Shown: piece by piece, positions 41,988 to 51,098 of the stretch
Numbering within the stretch: position 1 is the first letter of the stretch
Layout of the letters: the number at the start of each line of letters is the position of its first letter
From: JACVRW01 sp034664125
Lineage (GTDB): Bacteria > Actinomycetota > Thermoleophilia > Solirubrobacterales > Thermoleophilaceae
Assembly: GCA_034664125.1 (NCBI GenBank)
Contig: JAXDIG010000040.1
Location: forward strand, 41,258-105,257
DNA: 64,000 bases
Direction of reading: 5' to 3'
Position numbers and translations under genes: made by a program
Notes under the pieces: model-generated
Database searches by the model: none
Seen by the model: the letters and a program-made list of their open reading frames with translations, nothing else
What the model was told of the DNA's origin: nothing

Positions 41988-43151
41988 TTAGAGGCCCTTG
42001 GCCACAGCCGTTTCGCGCGCTTGCGCGTGGATCGACTGCAACAGGCCAATGGCCATCAATGTCGTTATCACCGACGAGCCGCCGTAGGACATCAGCGGTA
42101 GTGGGATGCCGGTGATCGGCATGATCCCGATGGTCATGCCCACGTTGACGAAGACCTGGAACATCAGCATCGCGGTGATGCCGCCGGCGACAAGCGCGCC
42201 GTAGAAGTTCTTTGACATCGTCAGGATTCTCAACGCTCTCCATATTAGGAGCGCAAACAGGGACAGCACGAGCGCCGCTCCCACGAATCCAAATTCCTCC
42301 CCCACCACAGAGAATATGAAGTCCGTGTGGTGCTCGGGCAGGAAGTTGAGCTTCGTCTGCGTGGATTCGTCTCCACGGCCCGTCTTCCCCCCTGAGCCTA
42401 TCGCGGTCAGCGACTGATTGATCTGATAGCCCTCATCGGCGGGATCGGTCGAAGGGTTGAGGAATGCGGTCAGGCGGTCGACCTGGTACGGCTTGACCAC
42501 CTCGACACCGACAGCCGGGCCGGCCAGCATCACCACCACGAGCGCCACCGTCCCGAGTCCTGCCAGCGCCGCGAAGTGCGTCCACTTCGTGCCCGCCAGG
42601 AACAGCACCGCCAGCACGATGGCCAGGTACACGAGCCCGGAGCCGAGGTCCGGCTGCGCGACCACGAGCATCGCCGGGATCAGCGCGAGCAAGACGATCC
42701 GGCTGGTGGTTTCGCGCTCGCCGAGGCGCCGCGCCCGGTCGACCGTGAAGCCCGCCAGCGCCACCACGAGCAGGAGCTTGCCGAGCTCGGAAGCCTGGAA
42801 GTTGAAGAAGCCGAACTCGATCGCCCGCCGCGACCCGCGCGCGGAGAATCCGAGCGCGTACACGAGCAGGATGGCGCCGATCATGAGGCCGTAGACGCCG
42901 AGCTTCCATTCCCGCAGGCGCGAGTAGTCGAAGCGCGACAGCAGGACCATCAGCACCAACCCGACGCCGATGTAGATCAGCTGGCGGTTCATGTAGTAGT
43001 TCGGGGCGCCGGGGATGTCGCCGAGGGTCGACTTGCGCACCGTGTAGACGCTCGCCGCGATCAGCCCGAACGTCGCCAGCAACAGCAGCGCGTCGAGCCG
43101 CAGCAGGCGCGGACCCGTGTCGCGGAAGTCCTGGACGGCGGTCGACATCAA
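41988..43151 (-). CDS. rodA: rod-shape peptidoglycan glycosyltransferase RodA (SEDS family)
   Basis: 387 residues with ten helices. FGFFNFQASELGKLLLVVALA, the LPEHHTDFIFSVVGEEFGF segment and PITGIPLPLMSYGGSS are SEDS signatures; the Asp in EHHTDF region is part of the active site. It polymerises lipid II with PBP2 (next gene). The part coding for the C-terminal half (about 42000-42420) is visibly less GC-rich than the rest of the window. Start may be at MM or the second ATG. Confidence 0.95.
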   Translation of the reverse strand: MMSTAVQDFRDTGPRLLRLDALLLLATFGLIAASVYTVRKSTLGDIPGAPNYYMNRQLIYIGVGLVLMVLLSRFDYSRLREWKLGVYGLMIGAILLVYALGFSARGSRRAIEFGFFNFQASELGKLLLVVALAGFTVDRARRLGERETTSRIVLLALIPAMLVVAQPDLGSGLVYLAIVLAVLFLAGTKWTHFAALAGLGTVALVVVMLAGPAVGVEVVKPYQVDRLTAFLNPSTDPADEGYQINQSLTAIGSGGKTGRGDESTQTKLNFLPEHHTDFIFSVVGEEFGFVGAALVLSLFALLIWRALRILTMSKNFYGALVAGGITAMLMFQVFVNVGMTIGIMPITGIPLPLMSYGGSSVITTLMAIGLLQSIHAQARETAVAKGL

Positions 43152-43311
43152 CGGCCTCGCCCGAGATCAGGCTCGCGGCTCGGCGAGCGAGAAGCAAGCA
43201 GGGCGGTGCACGTGGGCGCAGTCAATGCGGAGCATTGGCGAGCACCACGGATGCCGCCCAGCGCAGCTTCGCAGCCGCCGAACGCGAGCGTGGTCGAGGA
43301 AGAGGGCGCCA

Positions 43312-45231
43312 CTAGTCCGAGGGCCCTCCGCCCTGCACCAGCTGCTTCTCGTCCACGTTGAAGAGCGCGGCCAGGATGCGGCGCGCCATCGGTGCCGCCG
43401 TGTCGGCACCGAAGCCGCCGGCCTCGTCGGTCACGGCGACCACGTACTTGGGGTCTGGCCACGGCGCCAGGGCGACGTACCAGGACTGGTCCGGCCTGCC
43501 GAGATGCTCGGCCGTGCCGGTCTTGCCGGCGATCTCCACCGGGAAGCTGGAGAACACGGGAGTCGAGGTGCCCCCTGGCGCGCTGGCCGCACCGCGCAGG
43601 CCGTCGAGGATCGCCTGGCGGTACTCGAGGGACACGCCCAGCTTGCGGGCGGGCAGCGCCTCGAGCTGCTGCTTGACCTGCCCCGCCGAGTTCTCGATGC
43701 GCTGGCCGAGTCGCGGTCGCCGCACCCGGCCGGTCGCGATTGCCGCGTAGGCGACCGCCATCTGCAGCGGGTTGGCGGCGAGGTCACCCTGGCCGACCGC
43801 CAGGTTGACGTTGTCGCCGACCGACCACGGGCGGTCCTGCCACCCGCACTTGCCCTGCGTGATCTCGGTGTATGTGGGGTGGGTGCGGTTCTTGCAGCGC
43901 TCGAACTTCGCGTACTGGCGGTCGCGCCACTTGGGCCCGGGCACGAAACCCGGCCCTTCCTCGGGGAGGTCGATCCCGGTCCGATGCCCCAGCCCGAGCT
44001 CGCGCGCCCAGTGCTGAAGTGGCATCCCCTTCTCGTTCAGGTCGCGGCCGAGCTGGTAGAAGAACACGTCGCTCGACACCGTCAGCGCCTGGCGCAGCGA
44101 CAGCACCCCGTGTGCGACGCCGCCCGCGTTCTTGAAGACCTGATCGCCGACGGTCAGCTCGCCCGGGTCGTTGAGCGGCGTGTCGGGCGTGATCAGCCCG
44201 GACTCGAGCGCCGCCGTGGCCGTGATCAGCTTGAAGGTGGACCCCGTCGGGTAGCCGGCGGCGACGGCGCGGTTTGTAAGGGGAGCCCCCGTCTCGTCCG
44301 CGGTCAGGCGCTTGAAATCACGCTCGCGAACGATCTTGGCGAACAGGTTCGGGTCATAGGAGGGTTCCGAGCCGAGTCCCAGGACCTCGCCGTTGTGAAT
44401 GTCCATCACCGCGAAGGCGCCCTTGCCGGTGCCGCCGGCGAGCGCCTCCTGGCCGGCGCGCTGGACGTCCAGGTCCAGGGAGAGGCGCAGCTGGCTGCCC
44501 GCGGTCGGCAGTTCCCGGCCGAGGGGCCGGCGCAGGTTGCCGAACGCGTCCACCTGCACCCGGGTCTTCCCGCTCTTGCCGCGCAGGAACTGGTCGTACT
44601 CAGACTCGAGGCCCGCTTTGCCCACGCGGTCGCCCATGCGCACTTCCCGGAAGCCGGGCTCGTTGAGCTCCTCCGCGCTCACCTCGCCCACGTAGCCGAA
44701 CAGGTGCGCGCCAATCTGCGCGTGGGGATATTGGCGCAGGAAGACCGGGTCCACCTCCACGCCGCGGAAGTCCTCCTGGCGCTCCTCGATGTACATGACG
44801 ACATCGCGCGAGACGTCCTGCTTGACGGTGGCCTTGGAGAAGCGCTGCTCCTTGAACTGCTCGTTCACGTGCCGCTCGATTGCGCGCGGGCGCATGCCGA
44901 GCAGCCTGCCGAGGCGGCGGTACAGCCTGCGGCGCTCGGCCCGGTCCGGGGACAGCTTGTCGGGCGTGAGCTCGACGGCCAGGCCGACGCGGTTGCTCAC
45001 GAGCAGACGGCCCTCGCGGTCGACGATGTCGCCGCGCGGCGCCTGCAGGCGGATCTGGCGCAGCTGGTTGCCCTGCGCCTCGGCCACGTACTTGTCGCCG
45101 GAGAGGACCTGCAGGAACCAGAGCCTGAAGAAGATGACGGCGAACGCGGCCAGCGCGATGCCACCGAGGATCGCCACGCGCACGGCGAGCTGCGGCGTGA
45201 GCGTTGGGCGGCGCTCGTTGTCGAGGTACAT
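43312..45231 (-). CDS. mrdA: penicillin-binding protein 2 (class B transpeptidase)
   Basis: 639 residues with an N-terminal membrane anchor (about 18-42), pedestal domain and transpeptidase domain. The motifs are STFK (in PTGSTFKLIT, near residue 328), SSD (VSSDVFFYQLG) and KTG (IAGKTGTAEH, near 570). It cross-links side-wall peptidoglycan with RodA and the Mre proteins. It is followed by rodA after a 160-bp gap without an ORF. Confidence 0.95.
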   Translation of the reverse strand: MYLDNERRPTLTPQLAVRVAILGGIALAAFAVIFFRLWFLQVLSGDKYVAEAQGNQLRQIRLQAPRGDIVDREGRLLVSNRVGLAVELTPDKLSPDRAERRRLYRRLGRLLGMRPRAIERHVNEQFKEQRFSKATVKQDVSRDVVMYIEERQEDFRGVEVDPVFLRQYPHAQIGAHLFGYVGEVSAEELNEPGFREVRMGDRVGKAGLESEYDQFLRGKSGKTRVQVDAFGNLRRPLGRELPTAGSQLRLSLDLDVQRAGQEALAGGTGKGAFAVMDIHNGEVLGLGSEPSYDPNLFAKIVRERDFKRLTADETGAPLTNRAVAAGYPTGSTFKLITATAALESGLITPDTPLNDPGELTVGDQVFKNAGGVAHGVLSLRQALTVSSDVFFYQLGRDLNEKGMPLQHWARELGLGHRTGIDLPEEGPGFVPGPKWRDRQYAKFERCKNRTHPTYTEITQGKCGWQDRPWSVGDNVNLAVGQGDLAANPLQMAVAYAAIATGRVRRPRLGQRIENSAGQVKQQLEALPARKLGVSLEYRQAILDGLRGAASAPGGTSTPVFSSFPVEIAGKTGTAEHLGRPDQSWYVALAPWPDPKYVVAVTDEAGGFGADTAAPMARRILAALFNVDEKQLVQGGGPSD

Positions 45232-45234
45232 CGC

Positions 45235-45813
45235 CTAGATCTCCAGGCCGCGCAGGCCGAGCGGGCCGGCCTCGCGCGGCGGGCGCCGGCGCCGGCGCAC
45301 CTCGAGCGGGTCGACGGCGAGTGACGGGCGCAGCAGCTTGCGGCAGCCGGTGAACACGGGCAGGGCCAGCAGCGCGTTCAGCAGGATGGTCACGATCATG
45401 TCGCGGAGCACCAGCGGGCTGACGCGCGCGCCGATGTCGAGCATGAGGGCGACCGCGGCGAACGCGATCACCCAGCCGGCGGTCGCGACCGTGCCGACGG
45501 CGAGCGGCAGCAAGCCGTGGCTCGGATCGCGCACCTCACGGAAGCGCCCGACCCCGTAGCCCACCGCCGTGAGCACGAGCGAGGAGGCGCCCATCGTCGT
45601 GCCCGAGAGCAGGTCCAGCAGTAGCCCGGCGGTGAAGCCGGCGGCGCAGCCGGACACGCTGCCGCCGTAGTAGGCGACCGCGGCGACCACGAGCACGACG
45701 AGGTCGGCGTGGCCGCCGAACACGGCCAGCTGGCTGAGGGCCGACAGCTGGAGCAACACGGCCAGCAGCAGCAGAGCGCCCACGCGCACGAAGGCGCCGA
45801 CGGACAGGATCAT
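45235..45813 (-). CDS. mreD: rod shape-determining protein MreD
   Basis: 192 residues from ATG 45813, which overlaps the mreC stop (ATGA). Five to six helices with a typical MreD pattern (VAAVAYYGGSVSGCAAGFTAGLLLDLLSG, read as GFTAGLLLDLLSG), and a basic Arg/Pro-rich C-terminus. It is 3 bp before mrdA, so the two are in one operon. MreD is a membrane part of the elongasome. Confidence 0.92.
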   Translation of the reverse strand: MILSVGAFVRVGALLLLAVLLQLSALSQLAVFGGHADLVVLVVAAVAYYGGSVSGCAAGFTAGLLLDLLSGTTMGASSLVLTAVGYGVGRFREVRDPSHGLLPLAVGTVATAGWVIAFAAVALMLDIGARVSPLVLRDMIVTILLNALLALPVFTGCRKLLRPSLAVDPLEVRRRRRPPREAGPLGLRGLEI

Positions 45814-46706
45814 CCGCCGCTCCCCCCCACGGACGCCGCCTGCTGGGCCACGCCCCTGCGGGTCAGCACCTGAACCACGTCGATGCGATGCAGGTCGGCG
45901 AACGGCTTGACGTGCACGCGCTGGTACGTCTCGAGCTCGTCCAGGTCCACCTTCGTGACCCGGCCGATCGGGATGCCGCGCGGGAACAGCGACTCGGTCT
46001 TCGACGAGGTGAAGCCCGAGGTGATCACGAGCGTGTTCTCGGTAACGCGCCGGCCGCTCTCCACGTGCTCCAGCAGCAGGTCGTCGGGGTTGCCGACCTC
46101 GGGCCGCACCACTCCGGTCACCCCGGCCGGGAACACCTGCGCGGAGACGCCGCTCTGGCCGTCGGTGATCAGCCGCACCTCCGATGTGCCCCCCGTGACG
46201 CTCGTGAGCTTCCCGATCAGGCCGCCCGCCGCGATCACCGGCTGGTTCTCTCGCAGGCCGTCGCTGGAGCCCTTGTCGATCTTCACCGTCGAGTACCAGA
46301 CCGTGGACGAGCGGGCGATCACGCGTGCGGTCACCGGTTCGGTGGCCTGCGGGAAGTAGTCCTCCGCGCGCAGGCTGGCCAGGCCCTTCAGCTGCCCGGC
46401 GTCGCGCACCGCCGTCTGGGCCTGGGCGAGGTCGCCGCGCAGCTGCCGGACCTCCTTCTTCAGATCCGCGTTCTGGTCCTTGGCGTCGATCGTGTCGCCG
46501 ACCCAGCCGAAGAGGTCGCGTACCGGCTTCAGGGCGCGGCTCGCCCCCGTCTCCACCGGAGCGAACGCCTCCTGCGCGCCACGCTGGAGAGTGTGGAAGA
46601 AGCCGCCGCCCGACTCGCCGAAGTAGGCGGTGAGGATCGCGATCGACAGCACGACGAAGGCGGCGAGCGCCGCCCGCCGCCTGCGGACCACATTCCTGTC
46701 GTACAT
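45810..46706 (-). CDS. mreC: rod shape-determining protein MreC
   Basis: 298 residues. A membrane anchor (about 12-30), a coiled coil (about 74-105, DQNADLKKEVRQLRGDLAQA) and two beta-barrel domains with VTARVIARSSTVWYSTVKIDKGSSDG (read as ARVIARSSTVWYSTVKIDKG) and GGLIGKLTSVTGGTSEVRLITD (split) place it as MreC. It links MreB filaments to PBP2/RodA outside the membrane. Confidence 0.94.
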   Translation of the reverse strand: MYDRNVVRRRRAALAAFVVLSIAILTAYFGESGGGFFHTLQRGAQEAFAPVETGASRALKPVRDLFGWVGDTIDAKDQNADLKKEVRQLRGDLAQAQTAVRDAGQLKGLASLRAEDYFPQATEPVTARVIARSSTVWYSTVKIDKGSSDGLRENQPVIAAGGLIGKLTSVTGGTSEVRLITDGQSGVSAQVFPAGVTGVVRPEVGNPDDLLLEHVESGRRVTENTLVITSGFTSSKTESLFPRGIPIGRVTKVDLDELETYQRVHVKPFADLHRIDVVQVLTRRGVAQQAASVGGSGG

Positions 46707-46736
46707 CGCGAGGCCTCGACCAGGGGCCGGCGGCCG

Positions 46737-47783
<1,047 letters not shown>

Positions 47784-47886
47784 TCGCGCGTTGAGAAGTG
47801 AGGATAAGCGCCGAGGCGGCAGCACGCGAGGATCGGCACCCCCCGGTGCTGAGAGGCGCCGTGCGCTGCGCCCGGCCGGAGGAGGC

Positions 47887-47914
47887 AGTCTAGCGGGCCG
47901 GCTGAGGCGGGCAA
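47887..47914 (-). promoter_or_regulatory. probable mreB promoter (TTGCCC-N16-TAGACT)
   Basis: On the minus strand TTGCCC (47909-47914) and TAGACT (47887-47892) are 16 bp apart, about 100 bp before the mreB start. It is the best sigma-70-type promoter in the elongasome region and lies just after the maf stop on the other side. Confidence 0.5.
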
Positions 47915-47925
47915 CCGGTGCAGGA

Positions 47926-48510
47926 CTAGGTGCGCAGCAGGTCGGGCACCAGGCGCAGAAGCGCGGGTACCGGCAGGCCGACCACGTTCCAGAAATCGCC
48001 TTCGATCTCCTCGACCAGTGCGGCGCCCCTGCCCTGGATCGCGTAGCCGCCGGCGCGTCCGCGCCACTCGCCGGTGGCCAGGTACCAGTCCAAGTCCGCC
48101 GGGGCGAGCGCCCGGAAGCGGACGCGCGTCACGGCGACGTCGGTCTGCTCGCCTGCGTCCTCCACCACGGCGATGCCGGTCATCACCTCGTGGGTGCCCT
48201 CCGAAAGCGCCCTCAGGAAGCGCGCGGCCTCCGCGGCGTCGGCCGGCTTCCCGAAGATGCGTCGCTCGAGCACGACCGCCGTGTCGGCGCCCAGCACGCG
48301 CTCGCCCGGCCGGGCGCGGGCGCGCGCCTTGCGCAGGGCGTTCTCGACGACCACCTCGCGCGGCTCGCCCGCCACGACCTCCTCCACCTCGGGCACCTCG
48401 ACCCGGAAGTCCACCCCCAGCTGCTCGAGGATCGCCTTTCGCTGGGGCGAGGCTGAGGAAAGGATCACTCCGGGGCGGGCCGGCCCGCGCCCTCGTGCAC
48501 GGCGTGTCAA
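47926..48510 (-). CDS. maf: Maf-family nucleoside triphosphate pyrophosphatase
   Basis: 194 residues. VILSSASPQRKAILEQLG contains the SxSxxR substrate loop, GADTAVVLE the catalytic Asp region, GKPADAAEA and GGYAIQGRGA other Maf signatures. It hydrolyses modified or canonical NTPs to NMP. Its start overlaps the ndk stop (ATGA type), so the two are coupled, forming a nucleotide-cleaning pair upstream of mreB. Confidence 0.94.
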   Translation of the reverse strand: MTRRARGRGPARPGVILSSASPQRKAILEQLGVDFRVEVPEVEEVVAGEPREVVVENALRKARARARPGERVLGADTAVVLERRIFGKPADAAEAARFLRALSEGTHEVMTGIAVVEDAGEQTDVAVTRVRFRALAPADLDWYLATGEWRGRAGGYAIQGRGAALVEEIEGDFWNVVGLPVPALLRLVPDLLRT

Positions 48511-48911
48511 AGCTCGGGGAAGAACAGCCCGATCTCGCGCGCCGCGGACTCCGCCGAGTCGGAGCCGTGCACCAGGTTGGTCTGGACCTCGAGCCCGAAC
48601 TCGCCGCGGATCGACCCGGGGGCCGCCTCGAGCGGGTTGGTGGCGCCGATCACCTGGCGCGCCGCGGTGACCGCCTCGTGGCCCTCGAGCACGAGCGCGA
48701 CCAGCGGGCCGCCCGTGATGAAGTCCACCAGGTCGCCGAAGAAGGGCTTTTCAGCGTGCTCGGCGTAGTGGCGCTCGGCCAGGTCGCGCTCGACGGTCAT
48801 GTGCCTCATCGCGACGATCGTCAGGCCCTTGCGCTCGAAGCGGGCGACGATCTCCCCGGTCAGGCGGCGCTCGAAGGCGTCGGGCTTCACCAGGATCAGG
48901 GTCCGGTCCAT
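48507..48911 (-). CDS. ndk: nucleoside diphosphate kinase
   Basis: 134 residues from ATG 48911, with AGGAG four bases upstream. DRTLILVKPDAFERRLTGEI and the catalytic His115 in NLVHGSDS are diagnostic; length equals the family norm. It balances NTP pools. It leads maf; the zinc-ribbon membrane protein precedes it. Confidence 0.97.
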   Translation of the reverse strand: MDRTLILVKPDAFERRLTGEIVARFERKGLTIVAMRHMTVERDLAERHYAEHAEKPFFGDLVDFITGGPLVALVLEGHEAVTAARQVIGATNPLEAAPGSIRGEFGLEVQTNLVHGSDSAESAAREIGLFFPEL

Positions 48912-48999
48912 AAATCTCCTATCGGGTCGAGGGCGGGCGGTCAGCCCGGCCGAGAGCGTAACCACCCCTGCGCGTCCGACCGGGCCGGCCGCTTCGGGC

Positions 49000-49674
49000 C
49001 TAGCCGGCCGACGGTGGGCGCTCGCGCGAGGCGCGCGCCGTGCGCGGCCGCTCGGCGGCGACCGGCCGCTCGGCGGTGACCGGGGGCTCGGCGGCCGCGG
49101 GCCGTTCGCTCCCCTTGTCGGCTTGCTGACGCGGGGGGCGCGACTGCGCCGAGCGCTGCGTCCCCTGGCGCCCCGGCGCCGCCGCGGCGGTGCGCCGCGT
49201 GCGCCGCGGGCGCGGCTCCGGCGCCGCCTGGCCGACCTCGGCCTCGCAGTAGGGGCAGATCTTCCAGCGCGGGTCGAGCGGGCGGGCGCACACGGTGCAT
49301 GGCTCCCGCAGGCGCCGCAGGCAGCTCGGGCAGCGCAGGAAGTCCTTCTCCACCTCGAAGCCGCAGTACTGGCAGTGCACGTGTTCGAGGGTGGCCAGCC
49401 GCGCCTCGGCGGCCGCGATCTCCAGCTCGCGCTCGCGCACGTCCTCGAGGTACTCGGGCGGGCGCACTATCAGGTAGACGACCGTGCCCACGAAGGGGAA
49501 CACCGAGGCCGCGGTCGCACAGCCCACCAGCAGCGGATCCCCAATGCGCCGGCGGGCGTCGGCGAAGGTCCAGTAGATCAGCGCCAGCCAGATCACGACC
49601 AGGAACAGAAGCAGCAGGTTGACCGCGAGGGCCAGCCCGTCATTCTCGATGCCGAAGACGGCCAGGGCGCCCAT
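49000..49674 (-). CDS. double zinc-ribbon membrane protein, unknown function
   Basis: 224 residues from ATG 49674. Two membrane helices (about 15-37 and 48-70) are followed by a charged helix and two zinc ribbons: Cys101/Cys104/Cys115/Cys118 and Cys126/Cys129/Cys140/Cys143. The last 75 residues are Arg/Pro/Ala-rich and disordered, with repeats AAEPPVTAERPVAAERPRTA (read in part). Similar proteins are found in actinobacteria between folC/valS and ndk, but function is not known. The C-terminal tail may bind nucleic acid or proteins. Confidence 0.8.
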   Translation of the reverse strand: MGALAVFGIENDGLALAVNLLLLFLVVIWLALIYWTFADARRRIGDPLLVGCATAASVFPFVGTVVYLIVRPPEYLEDVRERELEIAAAEARLATLEHVHCQYCGFEVEKDFLRCPSCLRRLREPCTVCARPLDPRWKICPYCEAEVGQAAPEPRPRRTRRTAAAAPGRQGTQRSAQSRPPRQQADKGSERPAAAEPPVTAERPVAAERPRTARASRERPPSAG

Positions 49675-49700
49675 AGGAGGGGCGAGTGTACTGACCCCGA

Positions 49701-49817
49701 TTACAGGAAAAGCCGCCCGAGCGCGTACCCGATCCCGAAGAACACGAGGATCACGGTGGCCACGACAATCGCCACCAGAGCGATCATCGCGCCGAAGCGG
49801 GGACCGTCGCCATCCAT
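49701..49817 (-). CDS. 38-residue single-span membrane peptide
   Basis: ATG 49817 to TAA 49701 encodes MDGDGPRFGAMIALVAIVV then ATVILVFFGIGYALGRLFL. About 25 residues are hydrophobic with a short acidic N-terminus and a basic end, fitting a single-pass membrane peptide. It lies 36 bp after the folC stop on the same strand and 26 bp before the zinc-ribbon gene. The ribosome binding site is weak. It is too short for routine annotation; the high-quality hydrophobic pattern and neat position argue that it is real. Confidence 0.45.
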   Translation of the reverse strand: MDGDGPRFGAMIALVAIVVATVILVFFGIGYALGRLFL

Positions 49818-49853
49818 GCCCGCATCGTGGCAAACGGGCCGGGCGATGTCGCG

Positions 49854-51098
49854 CTAGAGCATCGAGGCGCGCCTGCTCGGATCGGTCCGCACCAGGTCGG
49901 CTATCAGATAAATCGAGCCGGTGGCCACCACCGCGCCGCCCGGCCCGGCCAGCTCGCGCGCCCGCGCCACCGCGGCGCGTGGATCCGCCACCGCCTCGGA
50001 CGGCGGCCCGCCGAGCTTCTCCGCCAGCGACCCGAGCGTCCCGGGCGAGAGCGAGCGCGGGTTCTGAGAGCGCGTGTAGACGGCGCGGTCGACGCGCGGC
50101 AGCAGCTCCGCCAGCATGGCCGCGGCGTCCTTGTCCTCGAGCACGCCGATCACAGCCACGCGCGGGCGACGGTCGCCGAGCACGTCGTCGAGCGACTCCC
50201 CCAGCGCCCGCGCACCGGCCGGGTTGTGGGCGCCGTCGTAGACCGTCAGCGGCTGCTGCGCGACGACCTCGACGCGGCCCGGGATCGTGGTTTCGGCGCC
50301 GGCCGCCACGACGGCGTCGGCGCTCAGCGCCCCCTCCTCCAGGAACGCCTCGGCCGCCGCCACCGCCATCGCGAAGTTGCGGCGCTGGAAGCCGCCCGGC
50401 GCGCGCAGCGGGACGCCGAGGTCGTCGGCCGCCCGCACCAGCCGCGCGCTGCGCTCGTGGGCGATCCGCTCCGCCACCGCTTCCGCCGCCGGCTCGAGCG
50501 GACCGACCACCAGCGTGCCGTAGTCCCGCACCACGGCCAGCTTCTCCTCGGCGATGTCGGCGACCGTGGGGCCCAGCCAGCGGGTGTGCTCGAGCCCGAC
50601 CGACGTGAGCGCCTGCACCCTGGAGGGGATTACGTTGGTGGCGTCGAAGCGCCCGCCGAGGCCGGCCTCGATCACCGCGACCTCCACCCCACGCCGCGCC
50701 AGCTCGTGGTAGGCGGCGGCGGTCAGCGCCTCGAACTGCGTCACGTGGTCGTCGGACTGCTCCGTGCGGTTGACCAGCTCGGCCGCCTGCGCCGCGCGTT
50801 CGACGGCGGCCGCGAAGTCCGCCTCCGCCACCGGCTCTTCGGCCACCTCGATGCGCTCCCTGAACGAGGTGAGGTGGGGCGACGTGTAGCTGCCCGTGCG
50901 CAGGCCGTGCCGCTCGAGGATCGCGGCGCAGAAGCGCACGGTCGAGGACTTGCCGTTGGTGCCCACCACGTGGATCGACGCGAAGCGGCGCTGGGGCAGG
51001 CCGAGCACCGTCATCAGCCGGTGCATGCGGTCCAGCCCGAAGCGCATGCCGAACAGCTCGAGCGAGAGCAGGTACTCCTCCGCCTCGCGGAAGGTCAC
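49854..51098 (-). CDS. folC: folylpolyglutamate synthase / dihydrofolate synthase
   Basis: 414 residues from GTG 51098, overlapping the valS stop (GTGA). The Mur ligase-like fold is seen in VVGTNGKSSTVRF (P-loop), SPHLTSFRERIEV, EAGLGGRFDATN and YDGAHNPAGA. It adds glutamates to folates. The valS-folC coupling is the usual order in Gram-positive bacteria. Confidence 0.95.
   Translation of the reverse strand: MTFREAEEYLLSLELFGMRFGLDRMHRLMTVLGLPQRRFASIHVVGTNGKSSTVRFCAAILERHGLRTGSYTSPHLTSFRERIEVAEEPVAEADFAAAVERAAQAAELVNRTEQSDDHVTQFEALTAAAYHELARRGVEVAVIEAGLGGRFDATNVIPSRVQALTSVGLEHTRWLGPTVADIAEEKLAVVRDYGTLVVGPLEPAAEAVAERIAHERSARLVRAADDLGVPLRAPGGFQRRNFAMAVAAAEAFLEEGALSADAVVAAGAETTIPGRVEVVAQQPLTVYDGAHNPAGARALGESLDDVLGDRRPRVAVIGVLEDKDAAAMLAELLPRVDRAVYTRSQNPRSLSPGTLGSLAEKLGGPPSEAVADPRAAVARARELAGPGGAVVATGSIYLIADLVRTDPSRRASML

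Noticed and set aside
43152..43311. Small gene between mrdA and rodA
   Set aside because: No ORF with start and ribosome binding site; only a weak AATGC-GGA-GCATT dyad.
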